Origin: Paracraurococcus ruber
GTDB lineage: Bacteria > Pseudomonadota > Alphaproteobacteria > Acetobacterales > Acetobacteraceae
DNA: 64,000 nt
NCBI RefSeq assembly: GCF_004353985.1
Contig: NZ_SMOA01000007.1
Location: 1 to 64,000 of the forward strand
Reading direction: 5' to 3'
Shown here: one piece after another, positions 55,337 through 64,000 of the stretch
Numbering within the stretch: the stretch's first letter is position 1
Layout: each line of letters starts with the position of its first letter
Made by a program: the position numbers and the translations under genes
The notes under the pieces: model-generated
Database searches by the model: none
Told to the model about the DNA's origin: nothing
The model's input: the letters and a program-made list of their open reading frames with translations, nothing else

Positions 55337-55954
55337 ATGCGCTGGACCTTCCGCAACCTCGACCTGATCTGGGCGGCGGTGCTCGGGCATCTCGGCCTCG
55401 TCGCCGCCGCGCTGGCGCTGTCGCTGCTGGTGGCGCTGCCGCTGGGGCTGTGGGTGGCGCGGCGGCCGGGGGCGCGGGCCGCTGTGCTCGGCACCGCCTC
55501 CGTCCTGTATTCGCTGCCGACGCTCGCGCTGTTCGCCCTGCTGCTGCCGGTGCTCGGCCTCGGCTTCCGTCCGGCGCTGGTCGCGCTGGTCACCTATGCC
55601 GTGCCGATCCTGCTGCGGGCACTGGTCGCCGGCCTGGCATCCCTGCCGCCGGCGGTGCTGGATGCCGCGGACGGCATGGGGCTGACGCGCTGGCAGCGGC
55701 TCTGGCGGGTGGAGATCCCGCTCGCCCTGCCGGCGCTGCTGGGCGGGTTGCGGGTCGCCTCGGTCACGCTGGTCTCCGCCGCGACGGTCGCTGCCTATAT
55801 CAGCGCCGGCGGCCTGGGGACGCTCATCCTGACCGGGCTCGACCAGGGCCATACCGAGAAGATCCTGGTCGGCGCCGGCCTGGTCGCGGTGATGGCCCTG
55901 GCGCTGGATGCCACGCTGGGCGCGGTGCAGCGCCGCCTGCCGGCGGCCGCATGA
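55337..55954 (+). CDS. betaine/choline-type ABC transporter permease 1
   Basis: 205 aa, about five or six helices, with the conserved VLYSLPTLALFALLLPVLGLG segment and the EAA loop near LDAADGMGLTRWQRLWRVE. Matches the short OpuCB/OpuCD-type permeases. Starts 3 nt after the binding-protein gene. Confidence 0.88.
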   Translation: MRWTFRNLDLIWAAVLGHLGLVAAALALSLLVALPLGLWVARRPGARAAVLGTASVLYSLPTLALFALLLPVLGLGFRPALVALVTYAVPILLRALVAGLASLPPAVLDAADGMGLTRWQRLWRVEIPLALPALLGGLRVASVTLVSAATVAAYISAGGLGTLILTGLDQGHTEKILVGAGLVAVMALALDATLGAVQRRLPAAA

Positions 55955-55981
55955 TGGCCGGCGCATGAGGGTCCGCGCGTG

Positions 55982-56629
55982 ATGGAGGCCCTGGCGGGCG
56001 CGGCGGGCTGGCTGGCGGCGAACCCGCTGACCTTCCTGGGGGCGGTCGGGGACCACCTGATGCTGTCCCTGGTCGGCCTCGGCCTCGGCATCCTCGTCGC
56101 CCTGCCGCTCGGCGTCGCCGTCGCGCACCGGCCGCGCCTGGCGGAGGCCGCCATCGCCGGCGCCGGCGCGCTGCGCACCATCCCGAGCCTCGCCGTGCTG
56201 GCGGCGCTGCTGCCGCTGCTGGGGGTGGGCTTCACGCCCTCCGTCCTCGCCCTCGCCCTGCTGGCGCTGCCGCCGGTGCTGGTGAACACCGTGACCGGCC
56301 TGCGCGGCGCCGACCGCGCGGCGCTGGACGCGGCGCGCGGGCTGGGCATGGGGGCGGTGCGGCGCGCGCTGCAGGTGGAATTGCCGCTCGCTTCGCCGCT
56401 GGTCTTCGCTGGGCTGCGCATCGCCGCGGTGCAGGTGGTCTCGGCCGCGGCGCTGGCGACCTTCATCGGCGGCGGCGGGCTTGGCGACCTGGTGACGCAG
56501 GGCCTCGCCTTGCTGGACACCGGGCGGATGCTGGTCGGCGCCGTGGCGATCGCGCTGCTGGCGCTGGCGACGGAAGCCGGCTTCGGCCTGCTGGAACGGC
56601 ACCTGGCCAGACGCATGGGGGGCGCATGA
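55982..56629 (+). CDS. betaine/choline-type ABC transporter permease 2
   Basis: 215 aa permease paralogous to the previous one (LRTIPSLAVLAALLPLLGVG, LDAARGLGMGAVRRALQVE). ATG at 55982; a GTG one codon earlier is equally possible. The stop overlaps the ATPase start (ATGA). Two permeases plus one ATPase and one binding protein make a complete importer. Confidence 0.88.
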   Translation: MEALAGAAGWLAANPLTFLGAVGDHLMLSLVGLGLGILVALPLGVAVAHRPRLAEAAIAGAGALRTIPSLAVLAALLPLLGVGFTPSVLALALLALPPVLVNTVTGLRGADRAALDAARGLGMGAVRRALQVELPLASPLVFAGLRIAAVQVVSAAALATFIGGGGLGDLVTQGLALLDTGRMLVGAVAIALLALATEAGFGLLERHLARRMGGA

Positions 56630-57582
56630 TCGAGCTTCGGGGCCTGACCAAGCGCTGGCCCGGCGCCGACCGCGCGGCGGTGGACGAGGTGACGCTGAGC
56701 GTGCCGGAAGGGACGAGCTGTGCCCTGATCGGCCCCAGCGGGTCCGGCAAGACCACGACCCTGCGCATGGTCAACCGCCTGGTGGAGCCGAGCGGCGGGT
56801 CGCTGCGCATCGCCGGGGAGGATGCGCTGAAGCAGGACCCGGTCCGGCTGCGCCGCGGCATCGGCTATGTGATCCAGGAGGTCGGGCTGTTCCCGCACCG
56901 CAGCGTGGCGGAGAATGTGGCGACGGTGCCGCGCCTGCTCGGCTGGGCCGATGCGCGCATCAAGGCGCGGGTGGAGGAGGTGCTGACGCTCACCGGCCTC
57001 GACCCCGCGCGCTTCGCCGCGCGGCGCCCGCACCAGCTTTCGGGCGGGGAGCGCCAGCGGGTCGGCGTGGCGCGGGCCCTGGCCGGCGACCCGCCGGTGC
57101 TGCTGATGGACGAGCCCTTCGGCGCCGTGGACCCGGTGGTGCGGGGGCGCCTGCAGGAGGAGGTGCTGCGCCTGCTGAAGACGCTGCGCAAGACCGTGCT
57201 GGTGGTGACGCATGACCTGGAGGAGGCGGTGCGCCTGGGCGACGCCGTTGCGGTCCTGCGCGACGGCCGCATGGCGCAGCATGCCCCGGCGGCGGAGATG
57301 CTGGCGCGGCCGGCCGATGGCTTCGTGGCGGAGTTCCTCGGCAGCGACCGGGCGCTGAAGCGCCTGGCGCTCCTCCCGGCGGTTGCGGCGCGGCGCGAGG
57401 GCAGGGCGGAGGGCGAGGCGCTGCCGCCCGGCGCGTCCCTGCGCGATGCCCTGGCGGCGCTGCTGGCGCGCGGCACCAAGGCGGTGCCGCTGGCGGATGG
57501 CGGCGTGGCGACGCTGGACGCGGTGGCCGAGGCGGGCGCGCCGATGTCGGCGGCCGCGGCCGGCCCGGCCGGATCGCCATAG
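56626..57582 (+). CDS. betaine/choline-type ABC transporter ATP-binding protein
   Basis: 318 aa OpuCA/ProV-like ATPase: Walker A GPSGSGKTTT, the QEVGLFPHRSV Q-loop, signature LSGGERQR, Walker B LLMDEPFGAVDP and VVTHDLEEA. The C-terminus carries only one short CBS-like stretch (about 280-310) instead of the full tandem CBS sensor, so ionic-strength gating may be reduced. Last gene of the importer. Confidence 0.88.
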   Translation: MIELRGLTKRWPGADRAAVDEVTLSVPEGTSCALIGPSGSGKTTTLRMVNRLVEPSGGSLRIAGEDALKQDPVRLRRGIGYVIQEVGLFPHRSVAENVATVPRLLGWADARIKARVEEVLTLTGLDPARFAARRPHQLSGGERQRVGVARALAGDPPVLLMDEPFGAVDPVVRGRLQEEVLRLLKTLRKTVLVVTHDLEEAVRLGDAVAVLRDGRMAQHAPAAEMLARPADGFVAEFLGSDRALKRLALLPAVAARREGRAEGEALPPGASLRDALAALLARGTKAVPLADGGVATLDAVAEAGAPMSAAAAGPAGSP

Positions 57583-57733
57583 GGGCGCGTGCGGCCGGCC
57601 CGTGGCGGCGGCGCCGGATCCGCGATGCAGTGACGACGGCGCCGGCATCGGTTCGGACGGCAGGGCGTGCCCGGGCCGCTGGCATGCCCGCGGGCAGGGC
57701 GGCCGGCGCCGTGACGCCGGGCGGGATGCGCCA

Positions 57734-57810
57734 TGGCGCGCCCGAGAGGATTTGAACCCCTAGCCCCCAGATCCGAAGTCTGGTGCTCTATCCAGTTGAG
57801 CTACGGGCGC
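57734..57810 (-). tRNA. tRNA-Arg (anticodon TCG)
   Basis: 77 nt with encoded CCA. Acceptor GCGCCCG/CGGGCGC, D-loop with the arginine-identity A20 (GGATAG), anticodon stem CCAGA/TCTGG around CTTCGGA giving TCG, so it reads CGA. G36-G37 makes it a candidate TrmD substrate. It is very similar to the adjacent tRNA-Arg(ACG). Confidence 0.93.
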
Positions 57811-57850
57811 CCGGGGGGCGACGATACCGGCGGCGAGGTCGGGGGAAAAG

Positions 57851-57927
57851 TGGCGCGCCCGAAGAGATTCGAACTCCTGACCCCCAGATTCGTAGTCTGG
57901 TGCTCTATCCAGCTGAGCTACGGGCGC
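57851..57927 (-). tRNA. tRNA-Arg (anticodon ACG)
   Basis: 77 nt with encoded CCA. Same acceptor stem as its neighbour; anticodon loop CTACGAA gives ACG, expected to be edited to ICG for CGU/CGC/CGA. Transcribed first of the pair; 40 nt separate the two. Confidence 0.95.
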
Positions 57928-57953
57928 GCATGCCGTGTTCCGGCGAGGCGGGC

Positions 57954-57982
57954 GAGATAGCGGAGGCGACGCGGCCGCGCAA
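57954..57982 (-). promoter_or_regulatory. promoter of the tandem tRNA-Arg genes
   Basis: Minus strand TTGCGC (57977-57982), 17-bp spacer, TATCTC (57954-57959); predicted start about 20 nt before the first mature tRNA. Confidence 0.45.
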
Positions 57983-58019
57983 CCCCCTTCTCCCGCGCCC
58001 TGCGCCGGTCGGGCGGCGG

Positions 58020-59135
58020 TCAGGCCGCTAGCTTCTCCAACTCCCGCACTACGGCCTCTCCCATCACGGAGGTGCCGATGCGGGCCATGCCGGGCTGCAT
58101 GATGTCGGCGGTGCGCAGGCCGCCGGCCAGCACCTTCTCGATCGCCGTCTCCAGCAGCCTGGCATCCTCCTCCAGCCCGAAGCTCCAGCGCAGGAGCATG
58201 GCGAAGGACAGCATCTGGGCGCAGGGATTGGCGATGCCCTTGCCGGCGATGTCGGGGGCCGAGCCGTGGATCGGCTCGTACAGCGCATGCCGCTTGCCGG
58301 TGGTGGCATCCACCGCGCCGAGCGTCGCCGAGGGCAGCATGCCGAGCGAGCCGGTCAGCGCCGCCGCCAGGTCCGACAGCACGTCGCCGAACAGGTTGTC
58401 GCCCAGGATGACGTCGAACTGCTTCGGCCGGCTGCAGAGCTGCATGGCGCAGTTGTCGGCATACATGTTCTCGAGCTCGACATCCGGGTATTCGGCCTTG
58501 TGCACCTCGCCCACCACGGCGCGCCAGAGCCGGCCGGACTGCATGACATTGGCCTTCTCGACCGACGTCACCTTGTTGCGGCGCTTGCGCGCTAGGTCGA
58601 AGGCGACGCGGGCGACGCGGGCGATCTCGTCCTCGACATAGACCTGCGTGTCGAAGCCGCGGCGGCGGCCGTCCGGCAGCGTCTCGACGCCGCGCGGCTC
58701 ACCGAAATACACGCCGCCCACCGTCTCCCGCACCACCATGATGTCGACGCCGCGGACGATGTTGGCCTTCAGCGAGGAGGCCTCGACCAGCGGGTCCATC
58801 ACCAAAGCGGGGCGGAGATTGGCGAAGAGGCCCAGATCCTTGCGCAGCCGCAGGATGCCAAGCTCCGGCCGCTGCTCGAAGGGCAGGCTGTCCCATTTCG
58901 GGCCGCCGACGCTGCCGAACAGCACGGCATCGGCGGCGCGCGCCTTGGCCACCGTCTCGTCCGGGCAGGGGGAGCCGACCGCGTCGATGGCGATGCCGCC
59001 GACGAGCGCTTCCTCGATCTCGAAGGACAGGCTGCGGCGATGCGCCATCCAGTCGATGACGCGGCGGACTTCTCCCATCACCTCCGGCCCGATGCCGTCG
59101 CCGGGCAGGACGAGAAGCTTCTTGTTGGCGGGCAT
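58020..59135 (-). CDS. leuB: 3-isopropylmalate dehydrogenase
   Basis: NAD- and Mg-dependent oxidative decarboxylase of leucine synthesis, 371 aa. [10 protein letters not shown] near the N-terminus, [25 protein letters not shown] and GDVLSDLAA with the metal-binding aspartates, and [18 protein letters not shown] near the C-terminus. Two consecutive ATGs (59133-59138); the second is better spaced from the AGGAG at 59143-59147. A nested hairpin lies immediately upstream of that site. Confidence 0.95.
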   Translation of the reverse strand: MPANKKLLVLPGDGIGPEVMGEVRRVIDWMAHRRSLSFEIEEALVGGIAIDAVGSPCPDETVAKARAADAVLFGSVGGPKWDSLPFEQRPELGILRLRKDLGLFANLRPALVMDPLVEASSLKANIVRGVDIMVVRETVGGVYFGEPRGVETLPDGRRRGFDTQVYVEDEIARVARVAFDLARKRRNKVTSVEKANVMQSGRLWRAVVGEVHKAEYPDVELENMYADNCAMQLCSRPKQFDVILGDNLFGDVLSDLAAALTGSLGMLPSATLGAVDATTGKRHALYEPIHGSAPDIAGKGIANPCAQMLSFAMLLRWSFGLEEDARLLETAIEKVLAGGLRTADIMQPGMARIGTSVMGEAVVRELEKLAA

Positions 59136-59148
59136 CATGGATCTCCTA

Positions 59149-59190
59149 CCGCCAGACACCAGCCGCCACACCAACCCTGGTGTCCGGCGG
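59149..59190 (-). promoter_or_regulatory. nested hairpin between leuD and leuB
   Basis: Arms CCGCC/GGCGG (59149-59153, 59186-59190) and ACACCA/TGGTGT (59156-59161, 59178-59183) separated by a symmetric 2-nt internal loop, with a 16-nt apical loop. It abuts the leuB ribosome-binding site and could set leuB translation or mRNA processing. Confidence 0.4.
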
Positions 59191-59207
59191 ACATGGGGCC
59201 GACATGC

Positions 59208-59822
59208 TTAGGCGCCGGCGAGCCAGGGCTGCGCCGCCTGCCGCTTCGCCTCATAGGCGTCGATGGCCGGCGCGTGCTGCATCGTCTGGCCGATGTCGTC
59301 GAGGCCGTTCAGCAGCAGGTGGCGGCGCAGCGGATCGATCTGGAAGGGGATCTCCTCCCCGTTCGGGCGCACCACCACCTGGCGTTCGAGGTCCACGCTG
59401 AGGCGGGCATTGCCGCCCATGCGGGCATCCTCCACCAGCTGCTCGCACACCTCCCGCGGCAGCTTCACCGGCAGGACGCCGTTCTTGAAGCTGTTGTTGT
59501 GGAAGATGTCGGCGAAGTCCGGCGCGATGACGCAGCGGATGCCGAAGTCGAGCAGCGCCCAGGGCGCATGCTCGCGGGAGGAGCCGCAGCCGAAATTCTC
59601 GAAGGCGATGAGGATCTCGGCCTTGCGGTAGGGCTCCTGGTTCAGGACGAAGTCGGGGTTCTCCGACCCGTCCTCCCGGTAGCGGAAATTGGCGAAGAGG
59701 TTCTTCCCGAAGCCGGTGCGGCTGATGGACTTCAGGAAGCGGGCCGGGATGATCTGGTCCGTGTCCACATTGGCCTTGGGCAGCGGCGCGGCGATGCCCG
59801 TCAGGGTGGTGAAGGCCTGCAT
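59208..59822 (-). CDS. leuD: 3-isopropylmalate dehydratase small subunit
   Basis: 204 aa partner of LeuC in isomerising 2- to 3-isopropylmalate. Hallmarks [29 protein letters not shown] and [14 protein letters not shown] at 59820-59822 lies one base after the leuC stop; the frame extends 12 codons upstream inside leuC. Confidence 0.96.
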   Translation of the reverse strand: MQAFTTLTGIAAPLPKANVDTDQIIPARFLKSISRTGFGKNLFANFRYREDGSENPDFVLNQEPYRKAEILIAFENFGCGSSREHAPWALLDFGIRCVIAPDFADIFHNNSFKNGVLPVKLPREVCEQLVEDARMGGNARLSVDLERQVVVRPNGEEIPFQIDPLRRHLLLNGLDDIGQTMQHAPAIDAYEAKRQAAQPWLAGA

Positions 59823-59823
59823 G

Positions 59824-61254
59824 TCAGTTGCCCCCCTTCGGCTGGAAGTCGCGCACATCGGCCAGCCGCCCGGCGATGGCCGCCGCCGCCGCCATCGCGG
59901 GCGACAGCAGATGGGTGCGGCCGCCGGGGCCCTGGCGGCCCTCGAAATTCCGGTTGCTGGTGCTGGCGCAGCGCTGGCCCGGCGTCAGCTTGTCCGGGTT
60001 CATCCCGAGGCACATGGAGCAGCCGGCCTCCCGCCACTCGAAGCCGGCTTCCTGGAGGATGCGGTCCAGCCCCTCCTCCTCGGCCTGCGCCTTCACCAGG
60101 CCGCTGCCGGGCACCACCATGGCCCGCACGCCGTCGGCCACGCGGCGGCCGCGGGCGATGGCGGCGGCGGCGCGGATGTCCTCGATCCGGCTGTTGGTGC
60201 AGGACCCGACGAAGACCACGTCCACCTTCAGGTCCTGCAGCCGCTGCCCGGCCTCGATCCCCATGTACTGCAGCTTGCGGCGCATCTGCTCCCGCCGCGC
60301 CTCGTCCGCCGCCTCCTCCGGGTTCGGGACGATGCCGGTGATCGGCAGCACGTCCTCCGGGCTGGTGCCCCAGGTGACCTGCGGCGCGATGTCCTGCGCC
60401 GCCAGCCTCACCACCGTGTCGAAATGCGCGCCCGGGTCGGTCGGCAGCGTCCGCCAGTATGCGATGGCGCGCTCCAGCGCCTCGCCCTTCGGGGCCATCG
60501 GCCGGCCGCGGACATAGGCGAAGGTGGTCTCGTCCGGCGCCACCATGCCGGCCCGCGCCCCGCCCTCGATCGACATGTTGCACAGCGTCATCCGCCCGGC
60601 CATGTCGAGCGCGCGGATGGTGTCGCCGGCGTATTCGATCACATGGCCGGTGCCGCCGGCGGTGCCAATCCTGCCGATGATCGCCAGGGTGATGTCCTTG
60701 GCGGTGCAGCCGACCGGCAGCGTGCCTTCCACCAGCACCTGCATGTTCTTGGCCGGCTTCTGCAGCAGCGTCTGGGTGGCCAGCACATGCTCGACCTCCG
60801 ACGTGCCGATGCCGAAGGCCAGCGCGCCCATGGCGCCATGCGTGCTGGTGTGGCTGTCGCCGCAGACGATCGTCATGCCGGGCAGCGAGCGGCCGAGTTC
60901 CGGCCCGATGACGTGGACGATGCCCTGCCGCCTGTCGAGCAGCGGGATCAGCGGCATGCCGAATTCCTCGGCATTCCGCTGCAGCGTCTCGACCTGCACC
61001 CGGCTCTCGGGATCGACGATGCCGGTGTAGCGGCTGCTGTCGGTGGCGATGTTGTGGTCGATGACGCCGAGGGTCAGGTCGGGCCGGCGCAGCTTGCGGC
61101 CGGCCTGCCGCAGCCCGTCGAAGGCCTGCGGCGTCGTCACCTCATGCGTCAGATGGAGGTCGATGTAGAGAAGCGCCGTGCCGTCCGGGAGCGTTTCCAC
61201 CACATGGGCGTCCCAGATCTTGTCGAACAATGTGCGCGGCTGCTGCCCTGACAT
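59824..61254 (-). CDS. leuC: 3-isopropylmalate dehydratase large subunit
   Basis: Aconitase-family 4Fe-4S subunit, 476 aa. [20 protein letters not shown], the cluster cysteine in FVGSCTNSR, and the later [12 protein letters not shown] pair are visible. ATG at 61252-61254 has GGTGGGA six bases upstream. It follows rplS by 47 nt with no terminator, so the leucine genes may be read from the ribosomal-protein operon. Confidence 0.96.
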   Translation of the reverse strand: MSGQQPRTLFDKIWDAHVVETLPDGTALLYIDLHLTHEVTTPQAFDGLRQAGRKLRRPDLTLGVIDHNIATDSSRYTGIVDPESRVQVETLQRNAEEFGMPLIPLLDRRQGIVHVIGPELGRSLPGMTIVCGDSHTSTHGAMGALAFGIGTSEVEHVLATQTLLQKPAKNMQVLVEGTLPVGCTAKDITLAIIGRIGTAGGTGHVIEYAGDTIRALDMAGRMTLCNMSIEGGARAGMVAPDETTFAYVRGRPMAPKGEALERAIAYWRTLPTDPGAHFDTVVRLAAQDIAPQVTWGTSPEDVLPITGIVPNPEEAADEARREQMRRKLQYMGIEAGQRLQDLKVDVVFVGSCTNSRIEDIRAAAAIARGRRVADGVRAMVVPGSGLVKAQAEEEGLDRILQEAGFEWREAGCSMCLGMNPDKLTPGQRCASTSNRNFEGRQGPGGRTHLLSPAMAAAAAIAGRLADVRDFQPKGGN

Positions 61255-61301
61255 GCGATGTCCCACCCTGGTTCCCTGCGCCCCGCGCGGGGGCGCCTGC
61301 G

Positions 61302-61742
61302 TTACGCCTGCTGCTCGGCCGCCGGCTCCGGCGCGGCCTTCGCGCCCTCGGCCGCGGCGCTCGCGGCGGCGGCGGCGTTCTGGTTCGTGCTCCGCTCTTG
61401 GATGCGGGCGGACTTGCCGGTGCGGCCGCGCAGGTAATACAGCTTCGCGCGCCGGACCTTGCCGCGCCGCACCACCGCGATCTCGGCGATCGAGGGGCTG
61501 TAGAGCGGGAAGACGCGCTCCACGCCCTCGCCATAGCTCAGCTTGCGGACGGTGAAGTTGCTGTTCACGCCGCGGTTGCTGCGGGCGATCACCACGCCCT
61601 CATAGGCCTGGGTGCGGGTGCGCTCGCCCTCCACCACCTTCACCATCACACGGACGGTGTCGCCCGGGCCGAATTCCGGCACGGCGCGGGCGGCGAGGAG
61701 GCGGGACTTCTGTTCCGCCTCGAACTGCTGGAGCAGGTTCAT
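61302..61742 (-). CDS. rplS: 50S ribosomal protein L19
   Basis: 146 aa. Conserved [42 protein letters not shown] and [16 protein letters not shown]. An Ala/Glu-rich tail of about 25 residues extends beyond the usual end. ATG at 61740-61742 after AGGAAAGGA. Last gene of the rpsP-rimM-trmD-rplS operon. Confidence 0.97.
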   Translation of the reverse strand: MNLLQQFEAEQKSRLLAARAVPEFGPGDTVRVMVKVVEGERTRTQAYEGVVIARSNRGVNSNFTVRKLSYGEGVERVFPLYSPSIAEIAVVRRGKVRRAKLYYLRGRTGKSARIQERSTNQNAAAAASAAAEGAKAAPEPAAEQQA

Positions 61743-61764
61743 GGTCTGGTCCTTTCCTTGATCT

Positions 61765-62502
61765 TTAGTCAGCCGCCGGGCGGCCGTCCATGGCCCCCGG
61801 CGCCGCGTCATGCGTCACATGCTTCGCCCAGAGGTCGGGGCGGCGCTCGCGCGTCGCCCGCTCGGCCTCCGTCTGGCGCCATTTCGCCACCTCGGCATGG
61901 TGGCCGGAGAGCAGCACCGGCGGCACCGCGCGCCCCTGCCAGTCCGCCGGGCGGGTATAGTGCGGGTATTCCAGCAACCCGTTGGCGTGGCTCTCCTCCG
62001 CCGCGCTCTCGGCCGCGCCCATCACGCCGGGCAGCAGCCGGATGCAGGCATCCAGCAGCACCAGCGCGGCGGGTTCGCCGCCCGAGAGGACGTAGTCGCC
62101 GATGGAGACCTCCATCAGGCCCCGCGCCTCGATCACCCGCTGGTCCACGCCCTCGTAGCGGCCGCAGAGCAGAACGACGCCCGGACCGGCGGCGAGGTCG
62201 CGCACCAGCGCCTGGTCCAGCGGCCGGCCGCGCGGCGTCAGATAGACCGCCGGCCGGTCAGGCCCCGCGGCGTCGGCCGCGGCCAGCGCCGCATCCACCA
62301 CGTCGGGCCGCATCACCATGCCGGCGCCGCCGCCGAAGGGCGTGTCGTCCACCGTCCGGTGCCGGTCCGTGGCGAAGCCGCGGATGTCGAGGGTGTCGAT
62401 CGCCCAGCGGCCGTCGCGCAGGCCCTTCCCGGCCAGGGACTGGCCGAGCGGGCCGGGAAACATCTCCGGGAACAGGGTGACGACGGAGGCGCGCCAGGTC
62501 AT
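61765..62502 (-). CDS. trmD: tRNA (guanine(37)-N1)-methyltransferase
   Basis: SPOUT methyltransferase, 245 aa, that makes m1G37 in tRNAs with G36-G37. Knot motifs [25 protein letters not shown] and [17 protein letters not shown]; also [11 protein letters not shown] and [13 protein letters not shown]. Overlaps rimM by 4 nt. Confidence 0.97.
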   Translation of the reverse strand: MTWRASVVTLFPEMFPGPLGQSLAGKGLRDGRWAIDTLDIRGFATDRHRTVDDTPFGGGAGMVMRPDVVDAALAAADAAGPDRPAVYLTPRGRPLDQALVRDLAAGPGVVLLCGRYEGVDQRVIEARGLMEVSIGDYVLSGGEPAALVLLDACIRLLPGVMGAAESAAEESHANGLLEYPHYTRPADWQGRAVPPVLLSGHHAEVAKWRQTEAERATRERRPDLWAKHVTHDAAPGAMDGRPAAD

Positions 62503-63041
62503 GCCGCTTCCTCCTCGCCGGGCCGCGGCGGCACCTCGACCTCGTCGGGCAGCGCGACGACGACGCGGCCGCCGGCGATGTCCACCACCGGCACGCAGGC
62601 GCGGGTGAAGGGCAGCAACCGCTCCTTCCCGTGCCCCGGCGGGCCGTCCAGCACCAGGAAGGCGCCGGCGCCATGCTCCTCGACGTCGCGCACCTGGCCG
62701 AGGCTCTCGCCCGCTTCCGTCTCCGCCCGCAGGCCGATCAGGTCGGCGAGGTAGTATTCCTCCTCCTCGGCCGGCGGCAGGCGGTCGCGGTCGACGAAAA
62801 GCCTGGTGCCGGTGAGGCGCTGGGCGGCGTCGCGGTCGGCCACGCCCTCCACCCGCGCCACGCCGTTCGGCAGCAGGGTCAGGGCGAAGCGCCGCGTACC
62901 GGCCTCGTCGGTCAGCGGGCCATAGGTCGCGATGGCGGCTGGATCGGCGGTGAAGCTGCGCAGCTTCACCAGGCCGCGCACGCCGTGCGGCCGCCCGATC
63001 TCCCCCACCAGGATGCGCCTTGTCCGGCCCGCCCGATCCAC
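62499..63041 (-). CDS. rimM: 16S rRNA processing protein RimM
   Basis: Assembly factor for the 30S head that binds S19. N-terminal RimM domain [21 protein letters not shown] and a C-terminal PRC-barrel ([14 protein letters not shown] and onward). GTG at 63039-63041 is chosen (180 aa) because GAGGAG lies six bases upstream; an in-frame ATG at 63093-63095 with a poor site would add 18 residues. Second gene after rpsP. Confidence 0.92.
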   Translation of the reverse strand: MDRAGRTRRILVGEIGRPHGVRGLVKLRSFTADPAAIATYGPLTDEAGTRRFALTLLPNGVARVEGVADRDAAQRLTGTRLFVDRDRLPPAEEEEYYLADLIGLRAETEAGESLGQVRDVEEHGAGAFLVLDGPPGHGKERLLPFTRACVPVVDIAGGRVVVALPDEVEVPPRPGEEEAA

Positions 63042-63120
63042 CGTCCGCTCCTCGGTCTCCTGCGGGGCCTGGCGACGGGGCGCCGTTGCGCCCATCGCCC
63101 CCGGCCCGCGCGGCGTTCCG

Positions 63121-63456
63121 TCAGCCCGCCGCGGCGGCCGCGGCGCGTTCCTGCGCCTTCTTCTTCGGCGCCGACTTCTTCGGCTGCTCGCGGAATTCCG
63201 GCATCGGCGCCAGCCCGGCCTTGCCGAGGAACTTCGCCACGCGGTCGGTCGCCACCGCGCCCTGGCCCAGCCAGTGGCTCACCCGCTCATCCTGCAGATG
63301 CACGCGCTCGGCATGGTCGGAGGGCAGCATCGGGTTGTAGTGGCCGATCTTCTCGATGAAGCGGCCGTCGCGCGGGCTGCGGCTGTCGGCCACCACGATG
63401 TGGTAGTAGGGGCGCTTCTTGGCGCCGGCGCGCGCGAGGCGGATCTTCAGGCCCAT
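63121..63456 (-). CDS. rpsP: 30S ribosomal protein S16
   Basis: 111 aa. [40 protein letters not shown] and [12 protein letters not shown] are canonical; a Lys/Ala-rich tail of about 20 residues follows. ATG at 63454-63456. First gene after ffh in the translation operon. Confidence 0.97.
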   Translation of the reverse strand: MGLKIRLARAGAKKRPYYHIVVADSRSPRDGRFIEKIGHYNPMLPSDHAERVHLQDERVSHWLGQGAVATDRVAKFLGKAGLAPMPEFREQPKKSAPKKKAQERAAAAAAG

Positions 63457-63488
63457 GGTCTCAGGTCACTCCGTCTGTCTGTGCAGGT

Positions 63489-64000
63489 CTAGAAAGGCTT
63501 GCGGCCACCGGGGAGGTTCATCCCCTTGGGCAGCAGGGCGCCGAGGCCGCCCCGCATCAGCCCCTTCTGGCCGAGCTTGTTCATCCTCTTCATCATCGCG
63601 GACATGTCGTCGAAATTCTTCAGCAGCTTGTTCACCTCCTGCACGGAGGTGCCGCTGCCGGCGGCGATGCGCTTCTTCCGGGACGCCTTGATGATGTCGG
63701 GCGTCCGGCGCTCCTTCGGAGTCATCGACCCGATGATCGCCGCCTGGCGCTTCAGCATGCTGTTGTCGAGGTTCGCATCCTCGATCTGCTGCTTCATCTT
63801 GCCCACCCCCGGCAGCATGCCGAGGATGCCCGACAGCGAGCCCATCTTGCCGATCTGCTTCAGCTGGGACGCATAGTCCTCCAGGCTGAACTGGCCCTTC
63901 TGCATCCGGGCCGCGAGCTTCTCGGCCTCGTCCTTGTCGATGGTCTCGGCCGCGCGCTCCACCAGGGAGACGATGTCGCCCATGCCGAGGATGCGGCCGG
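63489..64000 (-). CDS. ffh: signal recognition particle protein Ffh (C-terminal part, cut by window edge)
   Basis: The 3' part of ffh: about 170 residues covering the end of the GTPase G domain (GRILGMGDIVSLVE) and the Met-rich M domain that binds signal peptides and 4.5S RNA (ILGMLPGVGKMKQ, GSMTPKERRTPDII, RKKRIAAGSGTSVQEVN), ending in LPGGRKPF. The 5' part lies beyond 64000. It is the first gene of ffh-rpsP-rimM-trmD-rplS. Confidence 0.95.
   Translation of the reverse strand, partial: GRILGMGDIVSLVERAAETIDKDEAEKLAARMQKGQFSLEDYASQLKQIGKMGSLSGILGMLPGVGKMKQQIEDANLDNSMLKRQAAIIGSMTPKERRTPDIIKASRKKRIAAGSGTSVQEVNKLLKNFDDMSAMMKRMNKLGQKGLMRGGLGALLPKGMNLPGGRKPF

Overview
The window is a GC-rich (roughly 70%) bacterial chromosome segment, almost fully coding, with no gene of a phage, insertion sequence, plasmid or CRISPR system. 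Gene content and order point to an alphaproteobacterium of the Acetobacteraceae, Roseomonas-like. The evidence is the blocks rpmH-rnpA-yidD-yidC-engB-argB, ffh-rpsP-rimM-trmD-rplS-leuCDB, rpoN-hpf beside lptC-lptA-lptB, and Hsp20 followed by DUF1150. This is inference from protein families and synteny; no database was searched.

Layout. 0-4.4 kb (minus): patatin-like lipase coupled to 3-hydroxybutyrate dehydrogenase, then a MerA/Lpd-like flavoprotein with its usual TVP38 membrane partner. 4.4-9.6 kb (plus): rpmH, rnpA, yidD, yidC, engB, argB, GNAT acetyltransferase. 9.8-12.5 kb (minus): PAS-GGDEF diguanylate cyclase overlapping a DUF2336 gene. 12.6-15.6 kb (plus): dapD, tautomerase, dapE and a membrane protein with a Pro/Gln/Gly repeat just upstream. 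15.8-18.2 kb (minus): truA, fmt, def. 18.3-19.2 kb (plus): Hsp20 with a ROSE-like thermosensor, and DUF1150. 19.2-26.7 kb (minus): amidohydrolase, hpf, rpoN, lptB, lptA, lptC, ribonuclease D, tRNA-Leu. 27-35.5 kb (plus): NDUFA9-like protein, gltD-DUF2059-gltB, a GST. 35.6-37.3 kb: a divergent TPR protein and an NAD-dependent epimerase.

37.5-49.2 kb is the most accessory-looking part: an N-carbamoyl-amino-acid hydrolase divergent from a dihydropyrimidinase/hydantoinase, then a long minus-strand series of acyl-CoA synthetase (NDP-forming), Bug binding protein, enoyl-CoA hydratase, a complete polyamine-type ABC importer and a secreted cyclase-family hydrolase. Together these suggest uptake and hydrolysis of cyclic amides or related nitrogen compounds, with CoA-linked degradation of a carbon skeleton. 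49.4-57.6 kb holds cysK, a cupin, a second Bug protein preceded by two tiny reading frames, hemD overlapping a class II glutamine amidotransferase, and a complete betaine/choline-type ABC importer. 57.7-64 kb (minus) holds two tandem tRNA-Arg genes, leuB, leuD, leuC, rplS, trmD, rimM, rpsP and the 3' part of ffh, which runs off the window.

The least explained signals are non-coding. Two unrelated dispersed intergenic repeat families are present: family A, REP-like with a compensatory base change, three copies; family B, 103 bp, two ungapped copies, both between convergent genes. There are also several candidate operators in divergent or inter-operon gaps, terminators that embed stop codons, and a 12-bp in-frame tandem repeat that makes one gene start ambiguous. 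I found no clearly novel multi-gene system; the best candidates for something undescribed are the repeats, the small frames upstream of the second Bug gene and the gltD-DUF2059-gltB arrangement.
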